A stretch of 64,000 nt of DNA from Pseudomonas protegens CHA0 (GTDB lineage: Bacteria; Pseudomonadota; Gammaproteobacteria; Pseudomonadales; Pseudomonadaceae): the NCBI RefSeq assembly GCF_000397205.1, contig NC_021237.1:187001-251000 (forward strand). Direction: 5' to 3'. Each line of letters starts with the position of its first letter. The stretch's first letter is position 1. Position numbers and translations under genes: made by a program. The notes beneath the pieces were generated by a model. The model made no database searches. It was not told the DNA's origin and saw only the letters and a program-made list of their open reading frames with translations. Shown here in pieces: positions 19,563 to 26,150 of this stretch.

Positions 19563-19706
19563 TCAAATCCCGCCTGCTGCAACCAATGCCCACGTAATGG
19601 AAGCGTGGGGATACTCGGTGCCACTCAACGGCGGGTAGAAATCGGCTGCGATGGTGGCGAAACGTTCAGTTTTGGGCAGGGCTGCCCTATGATCGGCCTT
19701 AGCCAT
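19563..19706 (-). CDS. Small hypothetical protein (47 aa) downstream of the XRE gene
   Basis: On the minus strand an AGGAG site and an ATG at 19706 open a 47-codon frame reading MAKADHRAALPKTERF and ending LVAAGGI. The ribosome site (CAGGAG, about 6 bases upstream) and the regular amino-acid mix suggest a real gene or the start of a longer one that has lost its end. It is 79 bases downstream of the XRE regulator and probably co-transcribed. Function unknown. Confidence 0.45.
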   Translation of the reverse strand: MAKADHRAALPKTERFATIAADFYPPLSGTEYPHASITWALVAAGGI

Positions 19707-19785
19707 ATTCAGCTCCTGTTTAGCTGCTTGTGGTTAGCGGGTCTTGGGTGTTAGAGCACTCAAGGCCCGCGTCTTTTTTGCAGGG

Positions 19786-20148
19786 CTAACGGGTCAGCGT
19801 CTGCAAATGTTTTTTGATCAGGAAGGCATCGAGCAACGTCTTGACCACCTTCTTGTCTTCTTCGGGTATCTGCTCGACTTCCTGAAACTGCCGCAACAAT
19901 TCCCGATCCTCGAACTTAGCCTTGGCCGCGTCATCGCTTGCTCCTTCCAGCAGGTAATCGCTGCTGACATCCAGGGCATCGGCCAGACGCTTCAAAGTGT
20001 CGCCGCTGGGCCGTGAAGTTCCACGTTCGTAGCGGCCAATGTGGGTGTAGTGCAGTTCAGCCAGTTGCCCCAGCTCGGTTTGGGACAGGTTTTTCTGCTT
20101 GCGAAGGCTGCGTAGCCGTTCGGCAAAGCCAGTGATGTTCTCGGCCAT
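19786..20148 (-). CDS. XRE-family (HTH_3) transcriptional regulator
   Basis: A 120-residue protein from ATG 20148 (MAENITGFAERLRSLR). An in-frame upstream ATG at 20190 would add 14 residues and cannot be ruled out. The N-terminal 60 residues form a classic Cro/CI helix-turn-helix: LSQTELGQLAELHYTHIGRYERG followed by PSGDTLKRLADALDVSSDYLL. The C-terminal half is a charged helical tail (EEDKKVVKTLLDAFLIKK). It lies on the opposite strand inside the toxin-module array, between CT2 immunity and the duplicated VENN segment, with GC content like the core genome. It may be a cargo remnant or a local regulator. Targets unknown. Confidence 0.8.
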   Translation of the reverse strand: MAENITGFAERLRSLRKQKNLSQTELGQLAELHYTHIGRYERGTSRPSGDTLKRLADALDVSSDYLLEGASDDAAKAKFEDRELLRQFQEVEQIPEEDKKVVKTLLDAFLIKKHLQTLTR

Positions 20149-20233
20149 ATCCAGCGTCTCGGTCTCATAAAGCATTACGGATAGAGCCATCTTCCATTAC
20201 GCCATGCGCCGACGCTGGAATGTGATGAGCTGA

Positions 20234-20893
20234 AGCGGGCGCCGCAGGTGGAGAGTTGGCTGCTCGATTGATCACCCAGCAGCTGTATGGCACCAGCGAT
20301 ACCAGCTCCCTCAGTGAAGAACAAAAGCAGACAGTGGCTGCGCTATCGACGTTAGCCGCTGGGCTTGCGGGGGGAATTGCGAAAGGCGATAGCGCGGGTG
20401 CAATTGCGGGTGCCGGGGCTGGCAAGAATGCTGTGGAAAATAATCATTTAGGAACAGGGGTCAATATTTTTGGCCATCAATTGGGTAAGGACCAAGTAGC
20501 GGAATTTGGCAACGAACTCAAAGCATCCTGTGGTGATTCCGGAGGGCTGCAAGCTTGTCTGAAAACTTACGACACATGGAAAGAAACTTCCTACCGGCAG
20601 GGCGGGTTGGAGACAAAAGAGGCTCAGGCAGGGTGGGAACAGTTCGTAGAGGCAGTTTATACAGAGAAAGTGCTGCCTCTATGTAAAGGGAACGCTGCTT
20701 GTGAGCGCAATGTTGCTACCCATATGGCCGTCACGACGGTGACGTATGCGGGCGACAGCGTAGGTATAGGTCAGGCAATCGGCGAGGCTACCCGGGCAGT
20801 CAATTTGGCTAATGGAAACTGGGTTCGCCTTGGGTTTCAAGCTGTAGAGGATGCGAGTTTCCTGACTACGTTTAGTAGTATGCTCGGAATAGC
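20234..20893 (+). repeat. Direct repeat copy 2: pretoxin/VENN segment on the orphan C39 module
   Basis: Matches 17337-18004 at an offset of 2889 bases from about 20250 on. The VENN codons lie at 20432-20443. The left edge abuts unrelated DNA next to the XRE gene, and the right edge is the switch to the C39-type toxin. Confidence 0.9.
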
Positions 20894-21410
20894 CGGGAAG
20901 GGTGGAGGTACTGATGGTTTATTGACTTCAGAGAAAGTTTTAGGTGGTGCGGGTGGTAATTGGAAAGTAATAAATGAGGTGGTAGATCCCTCTGTAGTGA
21001 AGCAAGTAAATAGTCTTAGCTGCGGGCAAGCTTGTGTTGAAATGATGCTTGGGGATCGCAAGATTAATGCTTCTCAAAATGTTATTTCGAAACTTGCGGG
21101 TGACGGAGCAACCTATGAGACGCAGCTGGCCTCCGTACTGAATAAGCTAGACTCTTCTGGCTCTCGTAAGTGGGTTGGATCTGGTGTTGATGCGGACGAT
21201 ATAGGGACTTTTCATGGGCTGAGTTCAACTGGGGCGTGGGCTGCTCAGCTTTGGGAAAGAGGTAGTAAAATCGGACATTGGGTTGTGGTAGATGGCTTGG
21301 ATAGCGGCGGGCGTGTGATGATTCGTGATCCATGGAAAGGAACTAGCTACAAAATGGATATGAAAGAATTTCAAGGGACGTGGAATGGTTATTCAATCTG
21401 GGGGCAGTAG
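20256..21410 (+). CDS. Orphan CdiA-CT module (CT3): VENN pretoxin plus C39-like cysteine peptidase toxin
   Basis: A 384-codon frame with no ATG start. TTG at 20256, just behind GGTGGAGAG, is the only plausible one, and the frame runs open further left as cdiA-homologous sequence. Residues 1-210 copy the pretoxin end of CdiA, with VENN at 60-63. Residues ~235-384 form a papain-like C39 peptidase domain: VVKQVNSLSCGQAC with Q250 and catalytic C256, GHWVVVDG with H341, and MIRDPW with D358. Unlike bacteriocin-processing C39 enzymes it has no transporter domain. Here it is the variable tip, so it probably cleaves a target protein in the recipient cell. All three catalytic residues are present. 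It needs to be moved onto cdiA for delivery. Confidence 0.8.
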   Translation: MAARLITQQLYGTSDTSSLSEEQKQTVAALSTLAAGLAGGIAKGDSAGAIAGAGAGKNAVENNHLGTGVNIFGHQLGKDQVAEFGNELKASCGDSGGLQACLKTYDTWKETSYRQGGLETKEAQAGWEQFVEAVYTEKVLPLCKGNAACERNVATHMAVTTVTYAGDSVGIGQAIGEATRAVNLANGNWVRLGFQAVEDASFLTTFSSMLGIAGKGGGTDGLLTSEKVLGGAGGNWKVINEVVDPSVVKQVNSLSCGQACVEMMLGDRKINASQNVISKLAGDGATYETQLASVLNKLDSSGSRKWVGSGVDADDIGTFHGLSSTGAWAAQLWERGSKIGHWVVVDGLDSGGRVMIRDPWKGTSYKMDMKEFQGTWNGYSIWGQ

Positions 21411-21413
21411 ATT

Positions 21414-21665
21414 ATGAAATTAGTGGTTGTTAGTTGCGAGACGAAAAATAAAGGAGTGTATTCGTTTTTTTTAAAGTATGGAGAGCAACTTTTTTTAGAT
21501 GAGGTGAAAGTGTGTCAAGGTGTCGTGCTATATGTTGAATATGGGGTGGGTATTCAGGAGATTTTACATAAAAATGCAGAAAGCGTGAAAAATATGCATC
21601 GATTAGTTTTTGAAATTTATCGGGGGGGGGACGTGGTTTTTCCTTTCTATGTAGGTGATTTTTAG
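21414..21665 (+). CDS. Probable immunity protein for the C39-type toxin CT3
   Basis: An 83-residue protein whose ATG lies 3 bases after the toxin stop. It is AT-rich and beta-strand-rich (MKLVVVSC, VVLYVEYGV, LVFEIYRGGDVVFPFYV), without a signal peptide. It resembles the product of 22781-23071 in length, strand pattern and the C-terminal G-D/E-D-V-x-F-P motif, and that gene also follows a C39-type toxin. This pairing supports an immunity family specific to this peptidase. No known Pfam family recognised. Confidence 0.7.
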   Translation: MKLVVVSCETKNKGVYSFFLKYGEQLFLDEVKVCQGVVLYVEYGVGIQEILHKNAESVKNMHRLVFEIYRGGDVVFPFYVGDF

Positions 21666-21719
21666 TTAGGAGAAGATCTAATTTTTTTTGGTTGGAGTAA
21701 TGAAGTAGTCGAGCTAAAT

Positions 21720-22806
21720 AGTACGGCGGAATCTAGAAACCAGATTCAGAGCGCAAACGTCAGCGTTACCAGTTCATCGGTAACCTACAGCGGCACCTTG
21801 GAGATTCGTGATTCAGGCCAGCAGAAGCAGGACGTCGCCAACCTAAGTCGCGATGTTGAACACGCCAATAACGCCTTGAGCCCGATCTTCGATAAGGAGA
21901 AATAGCAAAAACGCCTGTGTCAGGCGATGGATATCATTCGGACTCGGGGCACCATTGACGCGGTCAAGGCTCAGAAAGATCCGCAGATGCTTGAGGCGGA
22001 CCGACAGAAGTTGGTTATCCAATAACAACGAGTGTGACATCGAGTGCAAAGGCAAGATTGCGCAGCAAGGAGCTAGCGGTGGTCTGGTACTTTCTGCTGC
22101 TATGTTGGCGGCTGTAACCGCCACTGCAGCGACCCCTGAAGTCATTGTTCTTGTCCGTGCTTCCACGGCTGGTTGCAAGGTTAATCCGGGGCTGTGCGTT
22201 AACGAAGCCAATATTTGGCTAGCCGAATTTGTGGCGAGTGAGGTACTACCAGCCGGATTAGTCGCCGGTGGAGCGGCCAAACTGACAGCGGAGCAGCTCA
22301 GCGACGTCCGAGCGTTGAGGGAGCTGCAAAAGCAGACCGGGAAACAGGTGAGCTCTGAGGCATTGTCTGTTGTTTTGGGGGGGAGTGCGGGAGCCGGTGG
22401 AAGCTGCAATGTTCTGGATGAAGTCGTAAATCCTAATGTTGTAAAGCAACTTACTCCCACAGGTTGTGGAGCGGCCTGCGGTGAGATACTGCTGAATGAT
22501 CGTGGGATTTTTACTACTCAAGTTGAGTTGGGGGCAGAGCTGCCCCCCTACGAATACCTTGGCAAACAAGCTGAATAAATTTGACTCTGGTTGGGCAGGT
22601 AATACTGTTGTATACGTCTAGTTTTAATGCATTGAATAAAACAGGCTTGTGAAGTGCAATAATGTGGGATTCGGAAAATAAAATAGGGCGTTGGGTTGTT
22701 GTTAGTGGGGGTGATGATGCGGGCCGAGTGTTGATTAAAGACTCGTAAGATGGATCTTTATAGCTTTAAGGACGTATGGAATGGGCAATCCGTATATAAG
22801 CAGTAG
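21720..22806 (+). pseudogene. Decayed cdiA fragment with a second, inactivated C39-like toxin (CT4)
   Basis: The left part (21720-21940) is a diverged copy of cdiA around 16629-16920: [10 protein letters not shown] and SRDVEHAN are shared, and a TAG lies at 21903. A 207-codon frame (21955-22578) then encodes a different pretoxin segment (CKVNPGLCVNEANIW) and the first part of a C39 domain (VVKQLTPTGCGAAC), ending at TAA 22576. Past the stop the remaining peptidase sequence is readable: KIGRWVVVSGGDDAGRVLIKDS, then TAA at 22746. The catalytic His is Arg (CGT at 22689), and the DPW motif is broken. So this is a paralogue of CT3 with several inactivating lesions. Confidence 0.75.
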
Positions 22807-23071
22807 CGTTGTAATTCGGTCGCTTTGTTATTCTGAGGGCTCTCAGGAAATTCTTTATGTTTTTATAGTTGACGGCGTTGAGCGAAAACTAACCGGGAAG
22901 ATGCATGATGACTCAGATATAAGAGGTGTTGAGTATAGTTGCGAACTGGATGAGTTTGTGATGTTACTCATGCCATTTGATGAAAAAACATCAAAAAAGC
23001 TGTTTTCAATATCTTGGATGTATGTTGACGGCGAGGACGTTGAGTTTCCAATCACTTTAATTCGATTGTGA
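22781..23071 (+). CDS. Probable immunity protein (CT3-immunity paralogue) behind the dead toxin CT4
   Basis: A frame of 96 residues. The nominal ATG at 22781 overlaps the end of the toxin remnant, and the true start may lie a few codons later near VVIRSLCY, which aligns with the start of the CT3 immunity protein. The C-terminal pattern LFSISWMYVDGEDVEFPI matches that protein's RLVFEIYRGGDVVFPF region. The frame is intact while the toxin is dead, suggesting retention for protection from neighbours. Confidence 0.6.
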   Translation: MGNPYISSSVVIRSLCYSEGSQEILYVFIVDGVERKLTGKMHDDSDIRGVEYSCELDEFVMLLMPFDEKTSKKLFSISWMYVDGEDVEFPITLIRL

Positions 23072-23078
23072 TTTTGTA

Positions 23079-23093
23079 GCTGCAAAAGGAACT
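23079..23093 (+). repeat. Toxin-junction micro-repeat, copy 3
   Basis: GCTGCAAAAGGAACT directly after the CT4 immunity gene. It reads on as AAKGTAGEKA and a stop, i.e. the left edge of a further module whose toxin has been deleted. It is identical to 18743-18757. Confidence 0.7.
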
Positions 23094-23107
23094 GCTGGAG
23101 AAAAGGC

Positions 23108-23440
23108 GTGATAAGAAATAATGCTATTATTTTAGTGCTGTTTTTGCTTGTGGGTTGTGCCCCTTCATACTCTCACTGGACTGACGGGATGAATGCTCTG
23201 GTTGGTACTAAGTTTGAGTCCCATATTTATTCGGACTGTAGTCGAGGGTGTGGAGATTCGTATTGGTCGCCGGTAAATAGAAATGAAGTGTTTGATCGTG
23301 TGCTCGAAGAAGGGGAAGGCAGGCGCTTTTACATAACGTGGATAAGAGATTGTCGATATTCTGTTTTGGTTTCTAGGGATGGAATTATAAAGTCTTGGAG
23401 ATATGAGGCCGCAAACACGAAAAGCTGTTATGTTTTTTAG
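23108..23440 (+). CDS. Small lipoprotein, possible orphan immunity protein
   Basis: A 110-residue protein from GTG 23108 behind AAAAGG. The signal peptide IILVLFLLVGCAPS has a lipobox LVGC, so the product is a lipoprotein. Mature part rich in Cys, Trp and Tyr (YSDCSRGCGDSYW, WIRDCRYSVLV), suggesting disulfides in the periplasm. It starts 15 bases after a toxin-junction remnant, the place of an immunity gene. Lipoprotein immunities are known for toxins acting in the cell envelope. Family not recognised. Confidence 0.6.
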   Translation: MIRNNAIILVLFLLVGCAPSYSHWTDGMNALVGTKFESHIYSDCSRGCGDSYWSPVNRNEVFDRVLEEGEGRRFYITWIRDCRYSVLVSRDGIIKSWRYEAANTKSCYVF

Positions 23441-23530
23441 TCTAATGGCTATAGATAGGGACGAGCAGCTTTGAAAGAGGTGACTATTTAAAGAAGCGGG
23501 AGGTCGTGAAATACAGGAGTTTGTATTCAA

Positions 23531-24169
23531 GTGAGTCAGATGCTGAGACTGTCTTTTTTTAGTGTTTTTCTAATTTTTTCCGGATGTAGTGTTGGTCCCT
23601 ATATTCATCCTGAATCTACGAATATAAATAAGGGTCACTCTAATTCGACTTGTCATGGCAGGCGAAGTGCCTTTTGGTATGGGATTGTAAATCCTGGCGA
23701 TTTTTCTGGAGCGGTGATTGCGACTGTTTATACCACGCTGCCAGGTACGCCAGAATTTGACCCTGTTACTCGATCTATTACCGGTACAACAGACACTCAA
23801 TTGAGAATTGAGTTTGAGGTTCATCCATATAAGCCTGAACAACAATGGGCTTTCGGCAAAGAGGCCAAGGCCATTGTTCGACAAGCACATGTCATGCAGA
23901 AAATGCATGCGCAAAACCCTACGTTCATCAGTACATCCTCGTCTTATATAGTGTTGCGATTGAACAATGGAGACCAGAGAGAAATTTTTGCTCCGCAAAT
24001 ACAGACGACTTTTGAAGCGAAGAAAAATCGACCCAGTGTTATATCTATCCAATTGTCGCCGGGGCAGTTGGACGATTTTTCGATAACCCTTCCTGATATA
24101 TTTGTGAACACTAAAAAAATCGATATTCCGACCATGCATTTCAAAAGTAATGAATGCCGAAGGAGATGA
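23531..24169 (+). CDS. Hypothetical lipoprotein
   Basis: A 212-residue protein from GTG 23531 (an ATG at codon 4 is an alternative). Signal peptide MLRLSFFSVFLIFSGCS with lipobox FSGC. The mature part begins with HPESTNINKGHSNSTCHG and is beta-rich (VIATVYTTLPGT, QLRIEFEVHPY). I do not recognise the family. It is AT-rich like the toxin modules and is the last gene before a terminator, so it belongs to the island and may be another envelope-located immunity or a captured gene. Confidence 0.6.
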   Translation: MSQMLRLSFFSVFLIFSGCSVGPYIHPESTNINKGHSNSTCHGRRSAFWYGIVNPGDFSGAVIATVYTTLPGTPEFDPVTRSITGTTDTQLRIEFEVHPYKPEQQWAFGKEAKAIVRQAHVMQKMHAQNPTFISTSSSYIVLRLNNGDQREIFAPQIQTTFEAKKNRPSVISIQLSPGQLDDFSITLPDIFVNTKKIDIPTMHFKSNECRRR

Positions 24170-24215
24170 ATGTGTTGCTGAGCAATATAAGTGAGCAACT
24201 TCCGCTAAAGGCAGC

Positions 24216-24244
24216 GGGCGACTTTAAAGTCGCCCTTATTTATT
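24216..24244 (+). terminator. Terminator at the right end of the CDI island
   Basis: A perfect palindrome GGGCGACTTTAAAGTCGCCC (24216-24235) followed by TTATTTATT. Base composition returns to core-genome values after it. Confidence 0.85.
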
Positions 24245-24246
24245 GA

Positions 24247-24513
24247 CTAGGTCATTTGCGGTTGCAAACGCCGTGATGTCACATCCAGCAGATCACAGCC
24301 ATCGCGCAGCAGGATGCTGCACACCAGGGTCAGTTCCTGCAGTAGCACCGGTTCGCTGCGCAGGGTCTCGGCGGCGAAGTTCTCCAGCAGTTGGGTCGCG
24401 GCGCGGATGCGAAAGGCTGCGGCGTCGTGCAGCACATCGATGGGCGCATGGGTGTCGATCAGCAGGGAAGGAATCAGGCAGTCGTGGCCGGTTAGGGATA
24501 TATAACGGTTCAT
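24247..24513 (-). CDS. Small hypothetical protein, resembling DUF3077-type Pseudomonas proteins
   Basis: An 88-residue protein, ATG at 24513, reading MNRYISLTGHDCLIP. The middle segment THAPIDVLHDAAAFRIRAATQLLENFA and the following helix LVCSILLRDGCDLLDV resemble the two-helix pattern of small DUF3077-like proteins common in Pseudomonas. The role of that family is unknown. The 3' end lies 3 bases from the island's terminator, which can act on both genes. Family call weak. Confidence 0.55.
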   Translation of the reverse strand: MNRYISLTGHDCLIPSLLIDTHAPIDVLHDAAAFRIRAATQLLENFAAETLRSEPVLLQELTLVCSILLRDGCDLLDVTSRRLQPQMT

Positions 24514-24743
24514 TAGTACACCTCGCTTAATGGATCGATGTACTCGTTACTCCGGTCGCCAAACCAGGTCGCCATATGGGCGACGGCCGGACTATAAGCC
24601 GCCGGCTTGCGAGGGTGCAAGGCAAGTGTGGTGGCGTCTTTTCCGAGAGCGTTGTAGGGCTTTTTCCGTACACATCCATCCCGCTTGCGACTGTATTTCC
24701 AGGTGTTTAGCCAGGGCGCTTTTGGCGAACGGTCGGCTAGCCT

Positions 24744-24763
24744 GTATGTACATTTGTAAATAC
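24744..24763. promoter_or_regulatory. Imperfect inverted repeat upstream of brnT, candidate autoregulatory operator
   Basis: GTATGTAC and GTAAATAC (7 of 8 positions symmetric) flank a 4-base centre, ending 10 bases before the brnT ATG. BrnA antitoxins repress their own operon through their DNA-binding domain, so this is a reasonable operator candidate. Confidence 0.45.
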
Positions 24764-24773
24764 GGAATTGCTT

Positions 24774-25052
24774 ATGTACGTTGCATGGGACGAGGCCAAG
24801 AACCACGCCAACATGCTCAAGCACGGCATCGATTTCAACGATGCGGTGCTGATGTTCCAGCGCCCGGTGCTGTCCTTGCGCGATGAGCGCCTGGACTATG
24901 GCGAGGAGCGCTGGGCCAGCCTCGGTTGGATCAGGACCCTGGTGGGCGTGGTGGTCCATACCGAGCGGCGGGGTCATGCGGTGCGCATCATCTCGGCGCG
25001 AAAAGCCACTAAGCGGGAGGCTAAATATTATGTCCAACGGATCGAAAACTGA
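24774..25052 (+). CDS. brnT: BrnT-type toxin of a type II toxin-antitoxin pair
   Basis: A 92-residue protein from ATG 24774 (MYVAWDEAKNHANMLKHGIDF). The W-D-x-x-K-x-x-x-N-x-x-K-H-G-x-x-F opening and the closing RIISARKATKREAKYY are the BrnT (DUF497) hallmarks. BrnT is a RelE/BECR-fold ribonuclease that stops translation. The gene precedes and overlaps brnA by 23 bases, the usual toxin-first order of this family. Start preferred over an in-frame TTG at 24768. Confidence 0.9.
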   Translation: MYVAWDEAKNHANMLKHGIDFNDAVLMFQRPVLSLRDERLDYGEERWASLGWIRTLVGVVVHTERRGHAVRIISARKATKREAKYYVQRIEN

Positions 25053-25278
25053 TTGGGATCGCCTGGCGAAAACCGATGACCAGGGCATCGATACTTCTGA
25101 TATTCCCGAGTTGGATGACGATTTCTTTCGCCGCGCCGAGGTGCACCTGCCGGGCAAGAAGGCCGTGACCATTCGCCTGGATGCCGATGTGCTGGAGTGG
25201 TTCAAGGGCCAGGGCGCGGGTTACCAGACGCGGATCAACCAGTTGCTGCGCCAGTACATGCAGGCCCACCGGGACTGA
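25030..25278 (+). CDS. brnA: BrnA-type antitoxin
   Basis: An 82-residue protein from ATG 25030 inside the 3' end of brnT. The N-terminal half is acidic and flexible (DQGIDTSDIPELDDDFF), the toxin-binding part. The C-terminal half KKAVTIRLDADVLEWFKGQGAGYQTRINQLLRQYM is the ribbon-helix-helix-like BrnA domain that binds the promoter and neutralises BrnT. Both pair members look intact. Confidence 0.9.
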   Translation: MSNGSKTDWDRLAKTDDQGIDTSDIPELDDDFFRRAEVHLPGKKAVTIRLDADVLEWFKGQGAGYQTRINQLLRQYMQAHRD

Positions 25279-25501
25279 GGCCTGTGCATCATTTCAGGAG
25301 GCGGGCGGATGGCCCGCCGCTCTTTCCGGCCGGCCGTGGAGGGTGGTCGCCATTGCGATTCCTGTCTGAAATATTCATTTACAACTACCCCCGTCCTCAA
25401 GCTCAATCTGCTCCCTTGCCTGGTGCGAAGGAGTGCGCTCTTTCGTGCAGGCTATAGTCTTGTGCTCACCCTGACCTCATCCGCAAATAAGGTGCTTTCG
25501 T

Positions 25502-26062
25502 ATGTCTCGCTTTGCCTCCCGCAATACTTGGCTGGCCGTTGGTGCCGCGTTGCTGTGCCTGCACTTGCCCGTGCAGGCCCAGGAGCGTTTTACCCTGAAC
25601 ATTCCCGGGGTTTCGGATGACCGGCTGTTCACCACGGGCAATGCCAGCGATGCCAAGGGCTGTGGCGGGCACAATAATTCCCCGGCCTTGAACTGGACCG
25701 CCGGCCCGACCGGGACCTTGAGCTACGCCATCGTCATGCACGACCCGGACGGGGCCAAGGGCCAGGGCGTGGATCACTGGGTGCACTACGGCATCAAGCC
25801 CACCACCCGGCAGATTCCCGCCGGTGCCGGCAACAAGCCGAACCTGGAAGGGCTGGCCGGCCTCAACAGCCGCAACGGTACTTCCTATATGGGCCCGTGC
25901 CCGCCGGTGGGTGACAGCGCGCACCACTACATCATCCAGATCTACGCCCTGGACCTGCCGCCGGAAGCCCTGCCCGCCGGGCTGACCCGCGCCCAACTGC
26001 TGGAAAAGATCAACGGTCACGTACTGCGCAACAGCAGTGTGGTGCGCCGCTATTCCCGCTGA
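25502..26062 (+). CDS. Periplasmic YbhB/YbcL (PEBP) family protein
   Basis: A 186-residue protein with a cleavable signal peptide ending VQAQ (about residue 26). The PEBP core is present: SPALNWTAGPTGTLSYAIVMHDPD, the DHWVHYGI segment, and YMGPCPPVGDSAHHYIIQIYALD, which carries the conserved G-P-C-P-P-x-G and H-x-Y of the ligand pocket. Bacterial members bind small anionic ligands; their role is not settled. Two cysteines could pair. It stands alone, with 223 bases upstream in which I see no gene. Confidence 0.85.
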   Translation: MSRFASRNTWLAVGAALLCLHLPVQAQERFTLNIPGVSDDRLFTTGNASDAKGCGGHNNSPALNWTAGPTGTLSYAIVMHDPDGAKGQGVDHWVHYGIKPTTRQIPAGAGNKPNLEGLAGLNSRNGTSYMGPCPPVGDSAHHYIIQIYALDLPPEALPAGLTRAQLLEKINGHVLRNSSVVRRYSR

Positions 26063-26150
26063 GTGAAATTTTTTCCGAAGGCTTAACCCGAATCGCCCAG
26101 GGGCTTCGTCTGAAGGGGGGAATGGATCATTTCTTTCCGAGGTCAGCCCC

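Noticed and set aside
19786..20148. Prophage repressor indicating a prophage here
   Set aside because: No other phage genes (integrase, structural, lysis) are present; a lone XRE gene is not enough.
21955..22578. Treating the 207-codon frame as an intact gene
   Set aside because: Its first ~25 codons are out of keeping with cdiA homology, it lacks the His and Asp of the C39 domain, and readable toxin sequence continues beyond its stop, so it is part of a pseudogene.
24530..24886. 118-codon plus-strand frame upstream of and overlapping brnT
   Set aside because: Cys/Arg-rich reading out of frame with the well-supported brnT gene, no start context.
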